A DNA stretch of 64,000 nucleotides, taken from positions 186,001 through 250,000 of the forward strand of contig NZ_BTTW01000005.1 of NCBI RefSeq assembly GCF_036245865.1, given 5' to 3'. Positions within the stretch are counted from its first letter, which is position 1. The number at the start of each line of letters is the position of its first letter. Below the pieces are notes generated by a model. That model was not told the origin of the DNA. It saw only the letters and a list, made by a program, of their open reading frames with translations, and searched no databases. The translations under genes were made by a program, and so were the position numbers. The DNA comes from Corallococcus caeni. Its GTDB lineage: Bacteria; Myxococcota; Myxococcia; Myxococcales; Myxococcaceae. Below, piece after piece: positions 17,151-25,434 of this stretch.

Positions 17151-18692
17151 ATGGACGCGCAGGGAGTGCACATCGAAACCCATCCCCGTGAGGGCGAACC
17201 GGTGTTCAGCGCGGGCCGCCCGGACCCCTGCACCCTGGTCCTCTTCGGCGCCACGGGCGACTTGGCCGAGCGCAAACTATTCCCGGCCCTCTTCGAGCTC
17301 GCCCGCTCCGGCCTGCTCCCGGAGCACTTCGCCATCGTCGCCTTCAGCCGCTCCAAGCTGGAGGACGCGTCCTTCCGCGAGCACGTGAAGGAGGGCCTCC
17401 AGAAGTTCTCCCGCACGCAACCCCTGGACGAGGCCACCTGGAAGCGCTTCGCGGACACCATCGAGACCGCCTCCGGCGGCTACGACGACCCGGAGGCCTT
17501 CAAGCGCCTGGCGCAGAAGCTCCAGGACATCGCGAAGCGCCACAAGACGGAAGGCAACCAGCTCTATTACATGGCCACGCCGGCCTCCACGTTCCCGCAG
17601 ATCATCAAGAGCCTGGCGGACGCGGACCTGCTCAAGCGCGAGGAGCAACCCGGTCAGAAGCCCTGGCACCGGCTCATCATCGAGAAGCCCTTCGGCCACG
17701 ACCTGGAGAGCGCGAAGAAGCTCAACAAGGAGCTGGGCGCGGTCCTGGATGAGAAGCAGATCTTCCGCATCGACCACTACCTGGGCAAGGAGACGGTGCA
17801 GAACATCCTCGTCTTCCGCTTCGCCAACGCCATCTTCGAGCCGCTCTGGAACCGCCAGCACATCGACCACGTGGAGATCACCGCGTCCGAGGCCATTGGC
17901 GTGGAGGGCCGCGGCGGCTTCTACGACGAGACGGGCGTCATCCGGGACATGGTGCAGAACCACCTGCTCCAGGTGCTGGCCCTGTGCGCCATGGAGCCGC
18001 CGGTGTCCTTCGCCGCGGAGGACATCCGCGATGAGAAGAACAAGGTCTTCCGCGCGCTGCGCCCCGTGGAGGGCGAGGAGGTGGCCCAGCACGTGGTGGT
18101 GGGCCAGTACGAGGGCTACCAGGACGAGAAGGGCGTGAAGAAGGGCTCGCGCACGCCCACCTACGTGGCCATGAAGATGAACATCGACTCGTGGCGCTGG
18201 CAGGGCGTGCCCTTCTACCTGCGCGCGGGCAAGAACCTGAAGAAGCGCCTGACGGAGGTGTCCATCCACTTCAAGTCGGTGCCCATCGGCCTGTTCAGCG
18301 GCGGCGGCGCGTCGTGCCAGCGGCTGCAGCCCAACGTGCTCACGCTGCGCATCCAGCCACACGAAGGCATCGCGCTGTCCTTCGAGTCCAAGATCCCCGG
18401 CGAGGACGTCAACATCGGCGGCGTCACCATGGACATGGACTACGCGGAGAGCTTCAAGAAGCCCGTGCCGGAGGCGTACGAGCGGCTGCTGCTGGACTGC
18501 ATGCGCGGCAACGCCACCCTCTTCGCGCGCCAGGACAGCGTGGAGCAGGCCTGGGGCTACATCACGCCCATCCTGCAGGCGCTGGAGACGGAGGCCGGCG
18601 GCAAGGTCCACACCTATGCCAAGGGCAGCAAGGGCCCCGACGCCGCGGACGCGCTGCCCGCGAAGAACGGCCGGCGGTGGTCCGCGCTATGA
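17151..18692 (+). CDS. zwf: Glucose-6-phosphate 1-dehydrogenase
   Basis: 513 residues from ATG 17151, with GGAGG ten bases upstream. NADP-binding GATGDLAERKLFPAL, the substrate motif RIDHYLGKETVQN (catalytic His region), EKPFG and VQNHLLQVLALCAMEPP are all present, and the length fits the family (480-515). It oxidises glucose 6-phosphate to 6-phosphogluconolactone and produces NADPH. It overlaps pgl by four bases (ATGA) and heads the oxidative pentose phosphate operon zwf-pgl-gnd. Confidence 0.97.
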   Translation: MDAQGVHIETHPREGEPVFSAGRPDPCTLVLFGATGDLAERKLFPALFELARSGLLPEHFAIVAFSRSKLEDASFREHVKEGLQKFSRTQPLDEATWKRFADTIETASGGYDDPEAFKRLAQKLQDIAKRHKTEGNQLYYMATPASTFPQIIKSLADADLLKREEQPGQKPWHRLIIEKPFGHDLESAKKLNKELGAVLDEKQIFRIDHYLGKETVQNILVFRFANAIFEPLWNRQHIDHVEITASEAIGVEGRGGFYDETGVIRDMVQNHLLQVLALCAMEPPVSFAAEDIRDEKNKVFRALRPVEGEEVAQHVVVGQYEGYQDEKGVKKGSRTPTYVAMKMNIDSWRWQGVPFYLRAGKNLKKRLTEVSIHFKSVPIGLFSGGGASCQRLQPNVLTLRIQPHEGIALSFESKIPGEDVNIGGVTMDMDYAESFKKPVPEAYERLLLDCMRGNATLFARQDSVEQAWGYITPILQALETEAGGKVHTYAKGSKGPDAADALPAKNGRRWSAL

Positions 18693-19354
18693 GCCCGCCC
18701 CTCGTCGTCCCTTCCGAGCGGCTGACCCGCGAGGCCGCGGACTGGCTGGCGCGCGAGCTGGAGAAGGCGCTCGCGACGAAGCCCCGGGTGAGCCTGGCGC
18801 TGTCGGGCGGCAACACGCCGAAGCCCGCGTACCGGATGCTCGCGGACCACAAGCTCCCCTGGGAGCGCGTGGACGTGTACTTCGTGGACGAGCGCTTCGT
18901 GCCGCCGGACCACCAGGACAGCAACTACCTGCTGGTGAAGGAGTCGCTGCTCGCGCCGCTGAAGCTGCCGGACGCGCAGGTGTTCCGCATGCAGGGCGAG
19001 CGCACGGACCGCGACGCCGCCGCGCGCGACTACGAGAAGGTGCTGCCCGCGAAGCTGGACGTGGTGCTCATCGGCGTGGGCGAGGACGGCCACACCGCGA
19101 GCCTCATGCCCGGCCATCCGGCGCTCCAGGAGCGCACGCGGCGGGTGCTGGCGGTGGAGCAGAGCGCCAAGCCGCCGCCGTGGCGGATGACGCTGACGTT
19201 CCCCGTGCTCCAGGGCGCGGGGGCGGTGCTGGGGCTGGTGGCGGGCGAGGGCAAGCGGGACGCCATGCGGCGGGTGCTCGCGGGCGATATGTCCCTGCCC
19301 GCGGCGCACGTGACGAACACGCAGTGGATGCTGGACCCCGCCGCCCACGGGTGA
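18689..19354 (+). CDS. pgl: 6-phosphogluconolactonase
   Basis: 221 residues from ATG 18689, which overlaps the zwf stop (ATGA). Family motifs are clear: LSGGNTPKPAYRML, DERFVPPDHQDSNY, and GVGEDGHTASLMPG with the catalytic His. It hydrolyses 6-phosphoglucono-delta-lactone made by Zwf. It belongs to the SugarP isomerase-like DevB/NagB-type family rather than the YbhE beta-propeller type. It is slightly shorter than the usual 230-260 residues but nothing essential is missing. Confidence 0.94.
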   Translation: MSPPLVVPSERLTREAADWLARELEKALATKPRVSLALSGGNTPKPAYRMLADHKLPWERVDVYFVDERFVPPDHQDSNYLLVKESLLAPLKLPDAQVFRMQGERTDRDAAARDYEKVLPAKLDVVLIGVGEDGHTASLMPGHPALQERTRRVLAVEQSAKPPPWRMTLTFPVLQGAGAVLGLVAGEGKRDAMRRVLAGDMSLPAAHVTNTQWMLDPAAHG

Positions 19355-19373
19355 GGCGGGCCCTCTGGAGGGA

Positions 19374-20804
19374 ATGATGAGCACACAGACGAAGCCGGCG
19401 CAGTTCGGCGTGGCGGGCATGGGCGTCATGGGCGCCAGCCTGGCCCTCAACATCGCGGACCACGGCTTCCGCGTCGCCGTATGGGACCGCCACCCGGAGA
19501 AGCTCCAGCACATCCAGCAGGAGAACCCGAAGCAGGGCCTGATGGGCTACGCGGAGCTGGAGCAGTTCGTCGCCGGCCTGGAGCGCCCGCGCCGCATCCT
19601 CCTGATGATCACCGCGGGCGCGCCCGTGGACGAGATGATGGAGCGGCTGTTCCCGCTCCTGTCGCCCGGCGACGTCATCATGGACGCGGGCAACTCCTGG
19701 TACCTGGACACGCGCCGCCGTGAGGCCCTGTGCAAGGAGAAGGGCTTCCACTTCCTGGGCATCGGCGTGTCCGGCGGTGAAGAGGGCGCGCGCCACGGCC
19801 CGTCCATCATGCCCGGCGGCCCCAAGGACGCGTACGCGCTGGTGCAGCCGGTGCTGGAGGCCATCGCCGCGCGCAGCGAGGAGGGCCTGTGCGTCACCCA
19901 CGTGGGCCCGGAGGGCGCGGGCCACTTCGTGAAGATGGTGCACAACGGCATCGAGTACGCGGACATGCAGCTGCTCGCGGAGACGTACGACGTGCTCCGC
20001 CGCGGACTGGGCCTGGACACCGCGGTGCTCGCCGACCTGTTCTCCAAGTGGAACGAGGGCATCGCCGAGTCGTTCCTCCTGGAGACCACCATCAAGGTGC
20101 TGCGCAAGCGCGACCCGGAGACGGGCAAGCCGCTGGTGGACCTGGTGCTGGACAAGGCCGGCCAGAAGGGCACGGGCAAGTGGACGGTGCAGGTGGCGCT
20201 GGACCTGGGCGTGCCGGTGCCCTCCATCGCGGCGGCGCTGGACGCGCGCAACCTGTCCTCGCGCAAGGACGAGCGCGTGGCCGCGAGCAAGAAGCTCCAC
20301 GGCCCCGCCATCTCCCTGTCCTCGGACGAGCAGAAGGAGCTGGCGCAGTGGGCGCATGACGCGCTCTACGCGGCGCGCGTGGTGACGTACGCGCAGGGCA
20401 TGCGGCTCATCCAGGCCGCGTCGGACGAGTACAAGTGGGGCGTGTCGCTGGCGGAGATGGCGCGCATCTGGCGGGGCGGCTGCATCATCCGCGCGAAGCT
20501 GCTCACCCCGCTGCGCGAGTCCTTCCAGCAGCAGCCCACGCTGCCCAACCTGATGGTGTCGGAGGCGTTCGCGCCGGTGCTGAACAAGATGGCCCCGGCG
20601 TGGCGCAAGCTCGTGGGCGCCGCGACGAGCGCGGGCATCCCCGTGCCGGTGTTCAGCAGCAGCCTGGCGTACATGGACAGCTACCGCAGCCCGGAGCTGC
20701 CGCAGAACCTCACCCAGGCGCAGCGCGACGCGTTCGGCGCGCACACGTACCAGCGCCGGGACAAGCCCGACGCCGGCTTCGTGCACTCGGACTGGCTGAA
20801 GTAG
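19374..20804 (+). CDS. gnd: 6-phosphogluconate dehydrogenase, decarboxylating
   Basis: 476 residues. Tandem ATGs at 19374 and 19377 follow GGAGGGA; the second may be used, given spacing. The NADP fold is GVAGMGVMGASLALNIADHGF-like (GxGxxG), followed by the signature GVSGGEEGARHGPSIMPGG and the catalytic EGAGHFVKMVHNGIEYADM with the general-base Lys. The length matches the dimeric long form. It converts 6-phosphogluconate to ribulose 5-phosphate with NADPH and CO2. It lies 19 bases after pgl and closes the operon. Confidence 0.96.
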   Translation: MMSTQTKPAQFGVAGMGVMGASLALNIADHGFRVAVWDRHPEKLQHIQQENPKQGLMGYAELEQFVAGLERPRRILLMITAGAPVDEMMERLFPLLSPGDVIMDAGNSWYLDTRRREALCKEKGFHFLGIGVSGGEEGARHGPSIMPGGPKDAYALVQPVLEAIAARSEEGLCVTHVGPEGAGHFVKMVHNGIEYADMQLLAETYDVLRRGLGLDTAVLADLFSKWNEGIAESFLLETTIKVLRKRDPETGKPLVDLVLDKAGQKGTGKWTVQVALDLGVPVPSIAAALDARNLSSRKDERVAASKKLHGPAISLSSDEQKELAQWAHDALYAARVVTYAQGMRLIQAASDEYKWGVSLAEMARIWRGGCIIRAKLLTPLRESFQQQPTLPNLMVSEAFAPVLNKMAPAWRKLVGAATSAGIPVPVFSSSLAYMDSYRSPELPQNLTQAQRDAFGAHTYQRRDKPDAGFVHSDWLK

Positions 20805-20833
20805 TCCCCTGCCCCGCCTGCGCGCCGCCCCTA

Positions 20834-22468
20834 CTACTTCTGGGTGGCGCGCAGCTCGGCGCGGCGGATCTTCCCGCTCACCGTCTTGGGCAGCTCCGTG
20901 ACGAACTCGATTTCACGCGGGTACTTGTAGGGCGCCGTGGTCTTCTTCACGAAGTCCTGCAGCTCCTGCGCGAGCTCCGGTGACGGCGTGTGGCCCGGCG
21001 TGAGCAGCACGTACGCCTTGATGCGCTGGCCAATCTTGTCGTCCGGCACGCCGATGACGGCGGACTCGGCCACCGCCGGGTGTTCAATCAGCGCGGACTC
21101 CACCTCGAAGGGGCCCACGCGGTAGCCGGACGTCTTGATGACGTCGTCGGAGCGCCCCACGAACCACAGGTAGCCGTCCGCGTCGCGCACCGCGCGGTCG
21201 CCGGTGACGTACCAGTCCCCCCGGCTGCTGGCGGCGTTGGCCGCGTCGTCGTTGAGGTAGCCCGCGAACAGGCCCACCGGCCGCTCCGGCTTCACGCGCA
21301 CGGCGATGTCGCCCTCGTGTCCGTCCGCGACTTCATGGCCGTGCTCGTCGATGACGCTCACGGTGAAGCCCGGGGACGGCTTGCCCATGGAGCCCACGCG
21401 CGGCTCCATCCCGGGGAAGATGCCCACGATGACCACCGTCTCCGTCTGGCCGTAGCCCTCGCGGATGTGCAGCCCGGTGGCCTCCTTCCACGTCTGGATG
21501 ACCTCCGGGTTGAGCGGCTCACCCGCGCTCAGGGAATGGCGCAGCGAGGACAGGTCCACCGCCTTCAAGTCCTGGAGCACCAGCGCGCGCCACGCGGTGG
21601 GCGGCGCGCAGAAGGTGGTGACCTGCTCGCGCTCCAGCACCTTCAGGAAGGCCGCGGGGTCGAAGCGGCCGCGGAAGTCGTAGACGACGTTGCACGCGCC
21701 CACGCTCCACGGGCCGAAGAGCTTGCCCCACGCGCACTTCGCCCAGCCGGTGTCGCTGAGCGTGAGGTGCCGGTCCTCCGGCTTCAAATCCAACCAGTAG
21801 CGGCCGGTGATGAGGTGCCCCTGGCCGTAGCTGGCCTGGGTGTGCAGCACCATCTTCGGCATGCCCGTGGTGCCGGACGTGAAGTAGATGAGCAGCGGAT
21901 CATCCGCCTTCGTCGGCGGGAACGCCGTCGCCTGCGATTCCGACAGGGCCTCCGACACGTAGCGCGTCCACGGAGCAGGCGCGTCGCCGGTGGACACCCA
22001 CGTCGTCACGCCGGGGGCGTGGCCCAGCACGCCCTCGAAGCGGTCCAGGCAGCTGCCGTCGGTGAGGACCGCCTTCGCGCCGGACACCTCCAGCCGGTAG
22101 CGGATGTCCTTCGCGGTGAGCATGGGCGTGCCGGGCATGAAGACGATGCCCGCGCGGATGCAGCCCAGCACCAGGAACCACCACTCCGGCACACGCGGCA
22201 TCAGGATGAAGACCCGGTCGCCGCGCTTCAGGCCCAGCCCGGTGAGGAAGCGCGCCGCGTGCAGCGAGCGCTCCTTCAGCTCCTGGAAGCTGAAGCGCTG
22301 GGAGCGCCCGGACTCGTCGGACCACTGGAGCGCGGGGGCCTGGGGCCGCTCGGCCGCGTGCCGGTCGATGACGTCCGTGGCGAAGTTGAAGTGCGCCGGC
22401 CGCTCCCACCGGAAGTCACGGCGGGTGGACGCGTAGTCGGCGGAAGCGCGGGACGGGGACTCGGGCAT
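20834..22468 (-). CDS. AMP-dependent acyl-CoA synthetase (medium-chain/ACSM-like)
   Basis: 544 residues from ATG 22468, with AGGAG eight bases upstream. The adenylate-forming motifs are complete: YFTSGTTGMPKM (P-loop-like), GYGQTET, YVTGDRAVRDADGYL, GRSDDVIKTSGYRVGP, and the catalytic Lys in PKTVSGKIRRAEL. The start RPAHFNFATDVID is typical of the ACSM/acyl-CoA synthetase group rather than acetyl-CoA synthetase. It activates a carboxylic acid (medium- or branched-chain likely) to its CoA thioester via an acyl-AMP. It is convergent with gnd and stands alone. Confidence 0.88.
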   Translation of the reverse strand: MPESPSRASADYASTRRDFRWERPAHFNFATDVIDRHAAERPQAPALQWSDESGRSQRFSFQELKERSLHAARFLTGLGLKRGDRVFILMPRVPEWWFLVLGCIRAGIVFMPGTPMLTAKDIRYRLEVSGAKAVLTDGSCLDRFEGVLGHAPGVTTWVSTGDAPAPWTRYVSEALSESQATAFPPTKADDPLLIYFTSGTTGMPKMVLHTQASYGQGHLITGRYWLDLKPEDRHLTLSDTGWAKCAWGKLFGPWSVGACNVVYDFRGRFDPAAFLKVLEREQVTTFCAPPTAWRALVLQDLKAVDLSSLRHSLSAGEPLNPEVIQTWKEATGLHIREGYGQTETVVIVGIFPGMEPRVGSMGKPSPGFTVSVIDEHGHEVADGHEGDIAVRVKPERPVGLFAGYLNDDAANAASSRGDWYVTGDRAVRDADGYLWFVGRSDDVIKTSGYRVGPFEVESALIEHPAVAESAVIGVPDDKIGQRIKAYVLLTPGHTPSPELAQELQDFVKKTTAPYKYPREIEFVTELPKTVSGKIRRAELRATQK

Positions 22469-22595
22469 GGGAGGCTCCTGGAGTGTTCCGACAACCCCAG
22501 CAGCCTGTCACGTCATCCCGAGCGGTGAGGCGGAGCCCCCGCGCGGAGCGCCCGGTGGTGGACGCTCGGACGCGAGGGGAACCCCGGGTGCTTTC

Positions 22596-23432
22596 TCAGC
22601 GGGCGACTTCTTCGCGCAGGCCCTTCGCCAGGCCGCGCGCTTCGTCGCTCCAGCCGGGCTCATCCAGATCGGCCACCTGCTCGAAGGCGGCCGCGGCGGC
22701 GTCCTTCTGGCCCAGGGCGCGCAGCGCGAGCCCACGGTTCCACAGCGCCTGGGCGTTGCGCGGGTGCTCGCGCACCACCGGCTTATCCAGCAGCATCAGC
22801 GCGTCCTGGTACCGGCCCTCCTGCAGCGCCACCACCGACAGGTCGATGTTTCGCGCCAGCGACTCGGGCTCGCGCGCCAGCACCGCCTGCGCCTGCTGCC
22901 ACTGGCCGTGCAGCACGTAGGCCGCGACGATGCCGCGGAAGTCCTTGCGCTCCTCCATCTGCGCCAGCGGACGCAGCGGCAGCGTGACCTTCCCGGCCTC
23001 CAGGCCGTCCGCGCCACCGCGCATGGGGCTGTAGGGGCGGTGCTTGTCCGCGCGCGGATCAAACAGACGGGCCTCCAGCTCGCGGGTGGGCTGGTTGTCC
23101 AGGAAGACGACCGCCGGCACCTCCGCGGCGGGCATCATGCGCGGCACGAAGACGGCGCAGAGGCTGGCGGCCATGGCCAGCGGCGCCACCACGCGTGCGT
23201 TGCGGCGCACCCACGCGCCCAGCGCCACCACGTTGCCCTCCGGCTTCGCGGCCGGCGCTTCCGCCACGCCCGTGCCCAGGGCGCGCGCCGCCAGCAGCTC
23301 CAGCTGGAGCAGGTCGCGAAGGCCGCCCTCGCAGGCGGCACAGCGTGGCAGGTGGTTGCGGAACCCCTCGGCGTCGGACTCGGACAGCTCGCCGTCCATG
23401 AAGAGGTGCAGCCGGGTGCAATGCGCGTTCAT
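22596..23432 (-). CDS. Membrane anti-sigma factor with zinc-finger domain and C-terminal TPR-like domain
   Basis: 278 residues; its ATG overlaps the sigma-factor stop by three bases. Residues 1-50 form a zinc-binding anti-sigma (zf-HC2/ZAS) domain with H27-x3-C31-x2-C34. A single hydrophobic segment lies at about 81-97 (VVAPLAMAASLCAVFVP). Residues 120-278 form an outer domain with TPR-like helices (ALWNRGLALRALG). That domain aligns end to end with residues 50-200 of the CHAT protein encoded at 25435-28191; shared features include ALWNR near the TPR start and FEQVA later. Topology predicts the zinc finger inside, the TPR part outside. It should hold the cognate ECF sigma inactive until an outside signal arrives (inference from family). 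Confidence 0.82.
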   Translation of the reverse strand: MNAHCTRLHLFMDGELSESDAEGFRNHLPRCAACEGGLRDLLQLELLAARALGTGVAEAPAAKPEGNVVALGAWVRRNARVVAPLAMAASLCAVFVPRMMPAAEVPAVVFLDNQPTRELEARLFDPRADKHRPYSPMRGGADGLEAGKVTLPLRPLAQMEERKDFRGIVAAYVLHGQWQQAQAVLAREPESLARNIDLSVVALQEGRYQDALMLLDKPVVREHPRNAQALWNRGLALRALGQKDAAAAAFEQVADLDEPGWSDEARGLAKGLREEVAR

Positions 23433-23986
23433 GACTGGACTCCCCGCTCCCGGGCTACCGCGACGCTCGGAAGCAGCAGTTCCCTCAGGTCCCGGCGCGC
23501 CAGCGTCAGCCAGCTGCCCACGGTTCCCACGGGGACGTTGAAATGTTCGGCGATCGCCTGGTAGCGGCGACCCTCGGCGTGAAGCTTGTACGCGTCCCGC
23601 AGGTGCGGCTTGAGCTGCTCGATGGCAGCCTGGAACGCGTCGTTGCCCACCAGCTCCCAGTTCTCCCGGTCCCCGTCCCCCGTCACCGGCAGGTCCTGCA
23701 CCAGCGCCAGGTGCGGCAGCCCCCGGCTCTCCGTGCGCTGCCGGCGGCAGTGGTCCAGGAACCGGTTGGTCATCGTCGTGCACAGCCACGCCGCGCACGC
23801 CGCTTCCGTCCGGTCCTTCAGGTGGCCGTACTCCGGCAACGCCCGCTCGAAGGCCTCCTGGACCAGGTCTTCCGGATCCAGGATGCCGCGGGCGCACAAC
23901 CGCCGCGCCACCGCCAGCAGGCTGGGCCGGTGTCGCTGGATGAACGCCTCGAAGTGGCGTCGTTCCCGGTTGAAGAGGTTGGCCAT
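23429..23986 (-). CDS. ECF-type RNA polymerase sigma factor
   Basis: 185 residues from ATG 23986; open frame upstream to 24079 lacks support. Region 2 is visible at residues 10-80 (DPEDLVQEAFERALPEYG, then WLCTTMTNRFLDHCRRQ) and region 4 at 115-170 (YQAIAEHFNVPVGTVGSWL, a helix-turn-helix). The two-domain size and absence of regions 1 and 3 mark it as an extracytoplasmic function sigma. Its stop codon overlaps the start of the anti-sigma gene, so the pair is co-translated. It probably directs a small regulon, possibly including the neighbouring peptide, oxygenase and CHAT genes (inference). Confidence 0.9.
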   Translation of the reverse strand: MANLFNRERRHFEAFIQRHRPSLLAVARRLCARGILDPEDLVQEAFERALPEYGHLKDRTEAACAAWLCTTMTNRFLDHCRRQRTESRGLPHLALVQDLPVTGDGDRENWELVGNDAFQAAIEQLKPHLRDAYKLHAEGRRYQAIAEHFNVPVGTVGSWLTLARRDLRELLLPSVAVARERGVQS

Positions 23987-24055
23987 GACACAAGGCCCCG
24001 AAGTGACTGGTGGGCTTTCCTGACTAAAGACGCCGAGCGGTTCGTTTCTTGAGAG

Positions 24056-24091
24056 AAAAATGCCCGGAAGGGCAGACAAGCCCGCCGGGCA
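24056..24091 (-). terminator. Intrinsic terminator of the small-peptide gene
   Basis: On the minus strand, a two-part stem (GCCCGG with CCGGGC, then GGGC with GCCC) and a 6-base loop (TTGTCT) is followed by TTTTT and a further T-rich stretch (CTCTC). It starts 8 bases after the peptide stop. It isolates the peptide gene from the sigma factor gene 70 bases further on. Confidence 0.82.
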
Positions 24092-24098
24092 AGGCGGC

Positions 24099-24272
24099 TC
24101 AGCGAGCGGCCGCCGCCCCCTCCAGCAGGGGAGGCACCGACGGCGGCGGCAGCGGCCGGCGCCGGCGCGGCGCCCGGTTGTCGCAGTTCACGTATGAGCC
24201 CTTGACGTGTGGGGCGCTGTGGTCCGGCTCGAAGGTGCCAGCGCGGGGAGAGGACAGGTCTCCGGGGGTCAT
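24099..24272 (-). CDS. Small Arg/Pro-rich peptide of 57 residues with its own terminator
   Basis: 57 residues from ATG 24272. The start is supported by AGGAG nine bases upstream; a longer frame to 24365 lacks a ribosome binding site. Composition is unusual: an acidic/polar first half (GDLSSPRAGTFEPDHSAPHV), a GSYVNCDN core with the only Cys, then RAPRRRRPLPPPSVPP and an Ala-rich end. There is no signal peptide or membrane helix. Codon use and the ribosome site argue that it is real, and a strong terminator begins 8 bases after the stop. It lies between the sigma gene and a divergent JmjC/cupin oxygenase gene, so it could be a modified peptide, a regulator, or a short-lived signal. Function unknown. 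Confidence 0.6.
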   Translation of the reverse strand: MTPGDLSSPRAGTFEPDHSAPHVKGSYVNCDNRAPRRRRPLPPPSVPPLLEGAAAAR

Positions 24273-24418
24273 GAATGGCTTCTCCTGGTACGACGGAAGT
24301 CCTGCGTAAGCATGGGATGGGTGGAAAAAGACGGACGGGGCTGTCCATACCACGCCCCGCCGCACCGACAGGAGGGGCCCCCCGGGGTCAATCCTTCAAG
24401 GATTTCAAGGAGTTCCGA

Positions 24419-25426
24419 ATGAACGAGGACAAGTCCCTGCTGCGTCCGGAGTGGCGCCAGTGGTTGGCGGAGAACCTGGCCCTGGGGGTGGGTGTCGAGG
24501 AGGTGGAGCAGGTGCTGGTGGGAGCGGGCGTGTCCCTGGAGGTCGCGCGCGAGGAGATTGCCGCGGCGGGGCAGCACCCGTACTTCCAGGCGTGCCGGCA
24601 GGTGGCCCGGCACTTCGGGTGGCTGGAGTCGCTGATGGAGACCTACAGCGCGCTCCGGGCCCAGGACGGGGGCCGCGAGCTGGAGGTGCGCGAGGGGCTC
24701 ACCCCGGAGGAGTTCTTCCGCCGCTACTACTTCGGCCACCGGCCGGTGGTGCTCAAGGGGGCGATGAAGGACTGGCCCGCGATCAAGAAGTGGTCGGTGC
24801 CGTACTTCCGCGAGCACTTCGGGCGGGTGGAGGTGGAGGTGATGACGGGGCGCGACGCCAACCCGGAGCACGCGGCCCAGCAGGACCGGCACCGCTCGCG
24901 GATGCCCTTCGCGGACTTCCTGGCGATGGTGGAGTCCGGCCGGCGGACGAACGACTACTACATGGTTCCGCGCAACGACAACTGGAGCCGCGAGGGGCTG
25001 TCCCCGCTGCGCGAGGACCTGCGCGCGCCTGAAGGCATCATCGACCCGTCGCTCATGGCGGATCAGATGACGCTGCTGCTGGGGCCCGCGGGCACCGTCA
25101 CCCCGCTGCACCACGACAACATGAACATCCTGCTGGGGCAGGTGATGGGCCGGAAGCACGTGAAGCTGGTGCCGTCCTACGAGCGCCACCGGGTGTACCC
25201 GCACCGGGGCACCTTCAGCCACGTGGACGCGGGCGCGCCGGACCTGGTGGCGCACCCGCTGTTCGCGGAGGCCACGGTGCTGGAGACGGTGCTGGAGCCC
25301 GGGGACATGGTGTTCCTGCCCGTGGGCTGGTGGCACTGGGTGAAGGCGCTGGACGTGAGCGCCAGCGTCACCTTCCACCACTTCGTCGTCCCCGGCGGAA
25401 ACACGCACCTGGATGCCCCCCCGTAA
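24419..25426 (+). CDS. JmjC/cupin-8 family Fe(II)/2-oxoglutarate oxygenase
   Basis: 335 residues from ATG 24419 with AAGGAG seven bases upstream. Residues 1-85 form a helical N-terminal domain (WRQWLAENLALGV, then HPYFQACRQVARHF) of a type found in proteins that recognise a partner. Residues 90-330 form the cupin-like JmjC fold: FGHRPVVLKGAMKDWPA, metal ligands H231-x-D233 in PLHHDNMN, distal ligand H306 in GWWHWVKAL, and K249 as a candidate 2-oxoglutarate ligand. Such enzymes hydroxylate protein or peptide side chains (Asn, Asp, His, Arg, Lys) or small molecules. It is divergent from the 57-residue peptide gene (147 bases apart) and convergent, with an 8-base gap, with the CHAT gene. Confidence 0.85.
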   Translation: MNEDKSLLRPEWRQWLAENLALGVGVEEVEQVLVGAGVSLEVAREEIAAAGQHPYFQACRQVARHFGWLESLMETYSALRAQDGGRELEVREGLTPEEFFRRYYFGHRPVVLKGAMKDWPAIKKWSVPYFREHFGRVEVEVMTGRDANPEHAAQQDRHRSRMPFADFLAMVESGRRTNDYYMVPRNDNWSREGLSPLREDLRAPEGIIDPSLMADQMTLLLGPAGTVTPLHHDNMNILLGQVMGRKHVKLVPSYERHRVYPHRGTFSHVDAGAPDLVAHPLFAEATVLETVLEPGDMVFLPVGWWHWVKALDVSASVTFHHFVVPGGNTHLDAPP

Positions 25427-25434
25427 CAAGCGCT

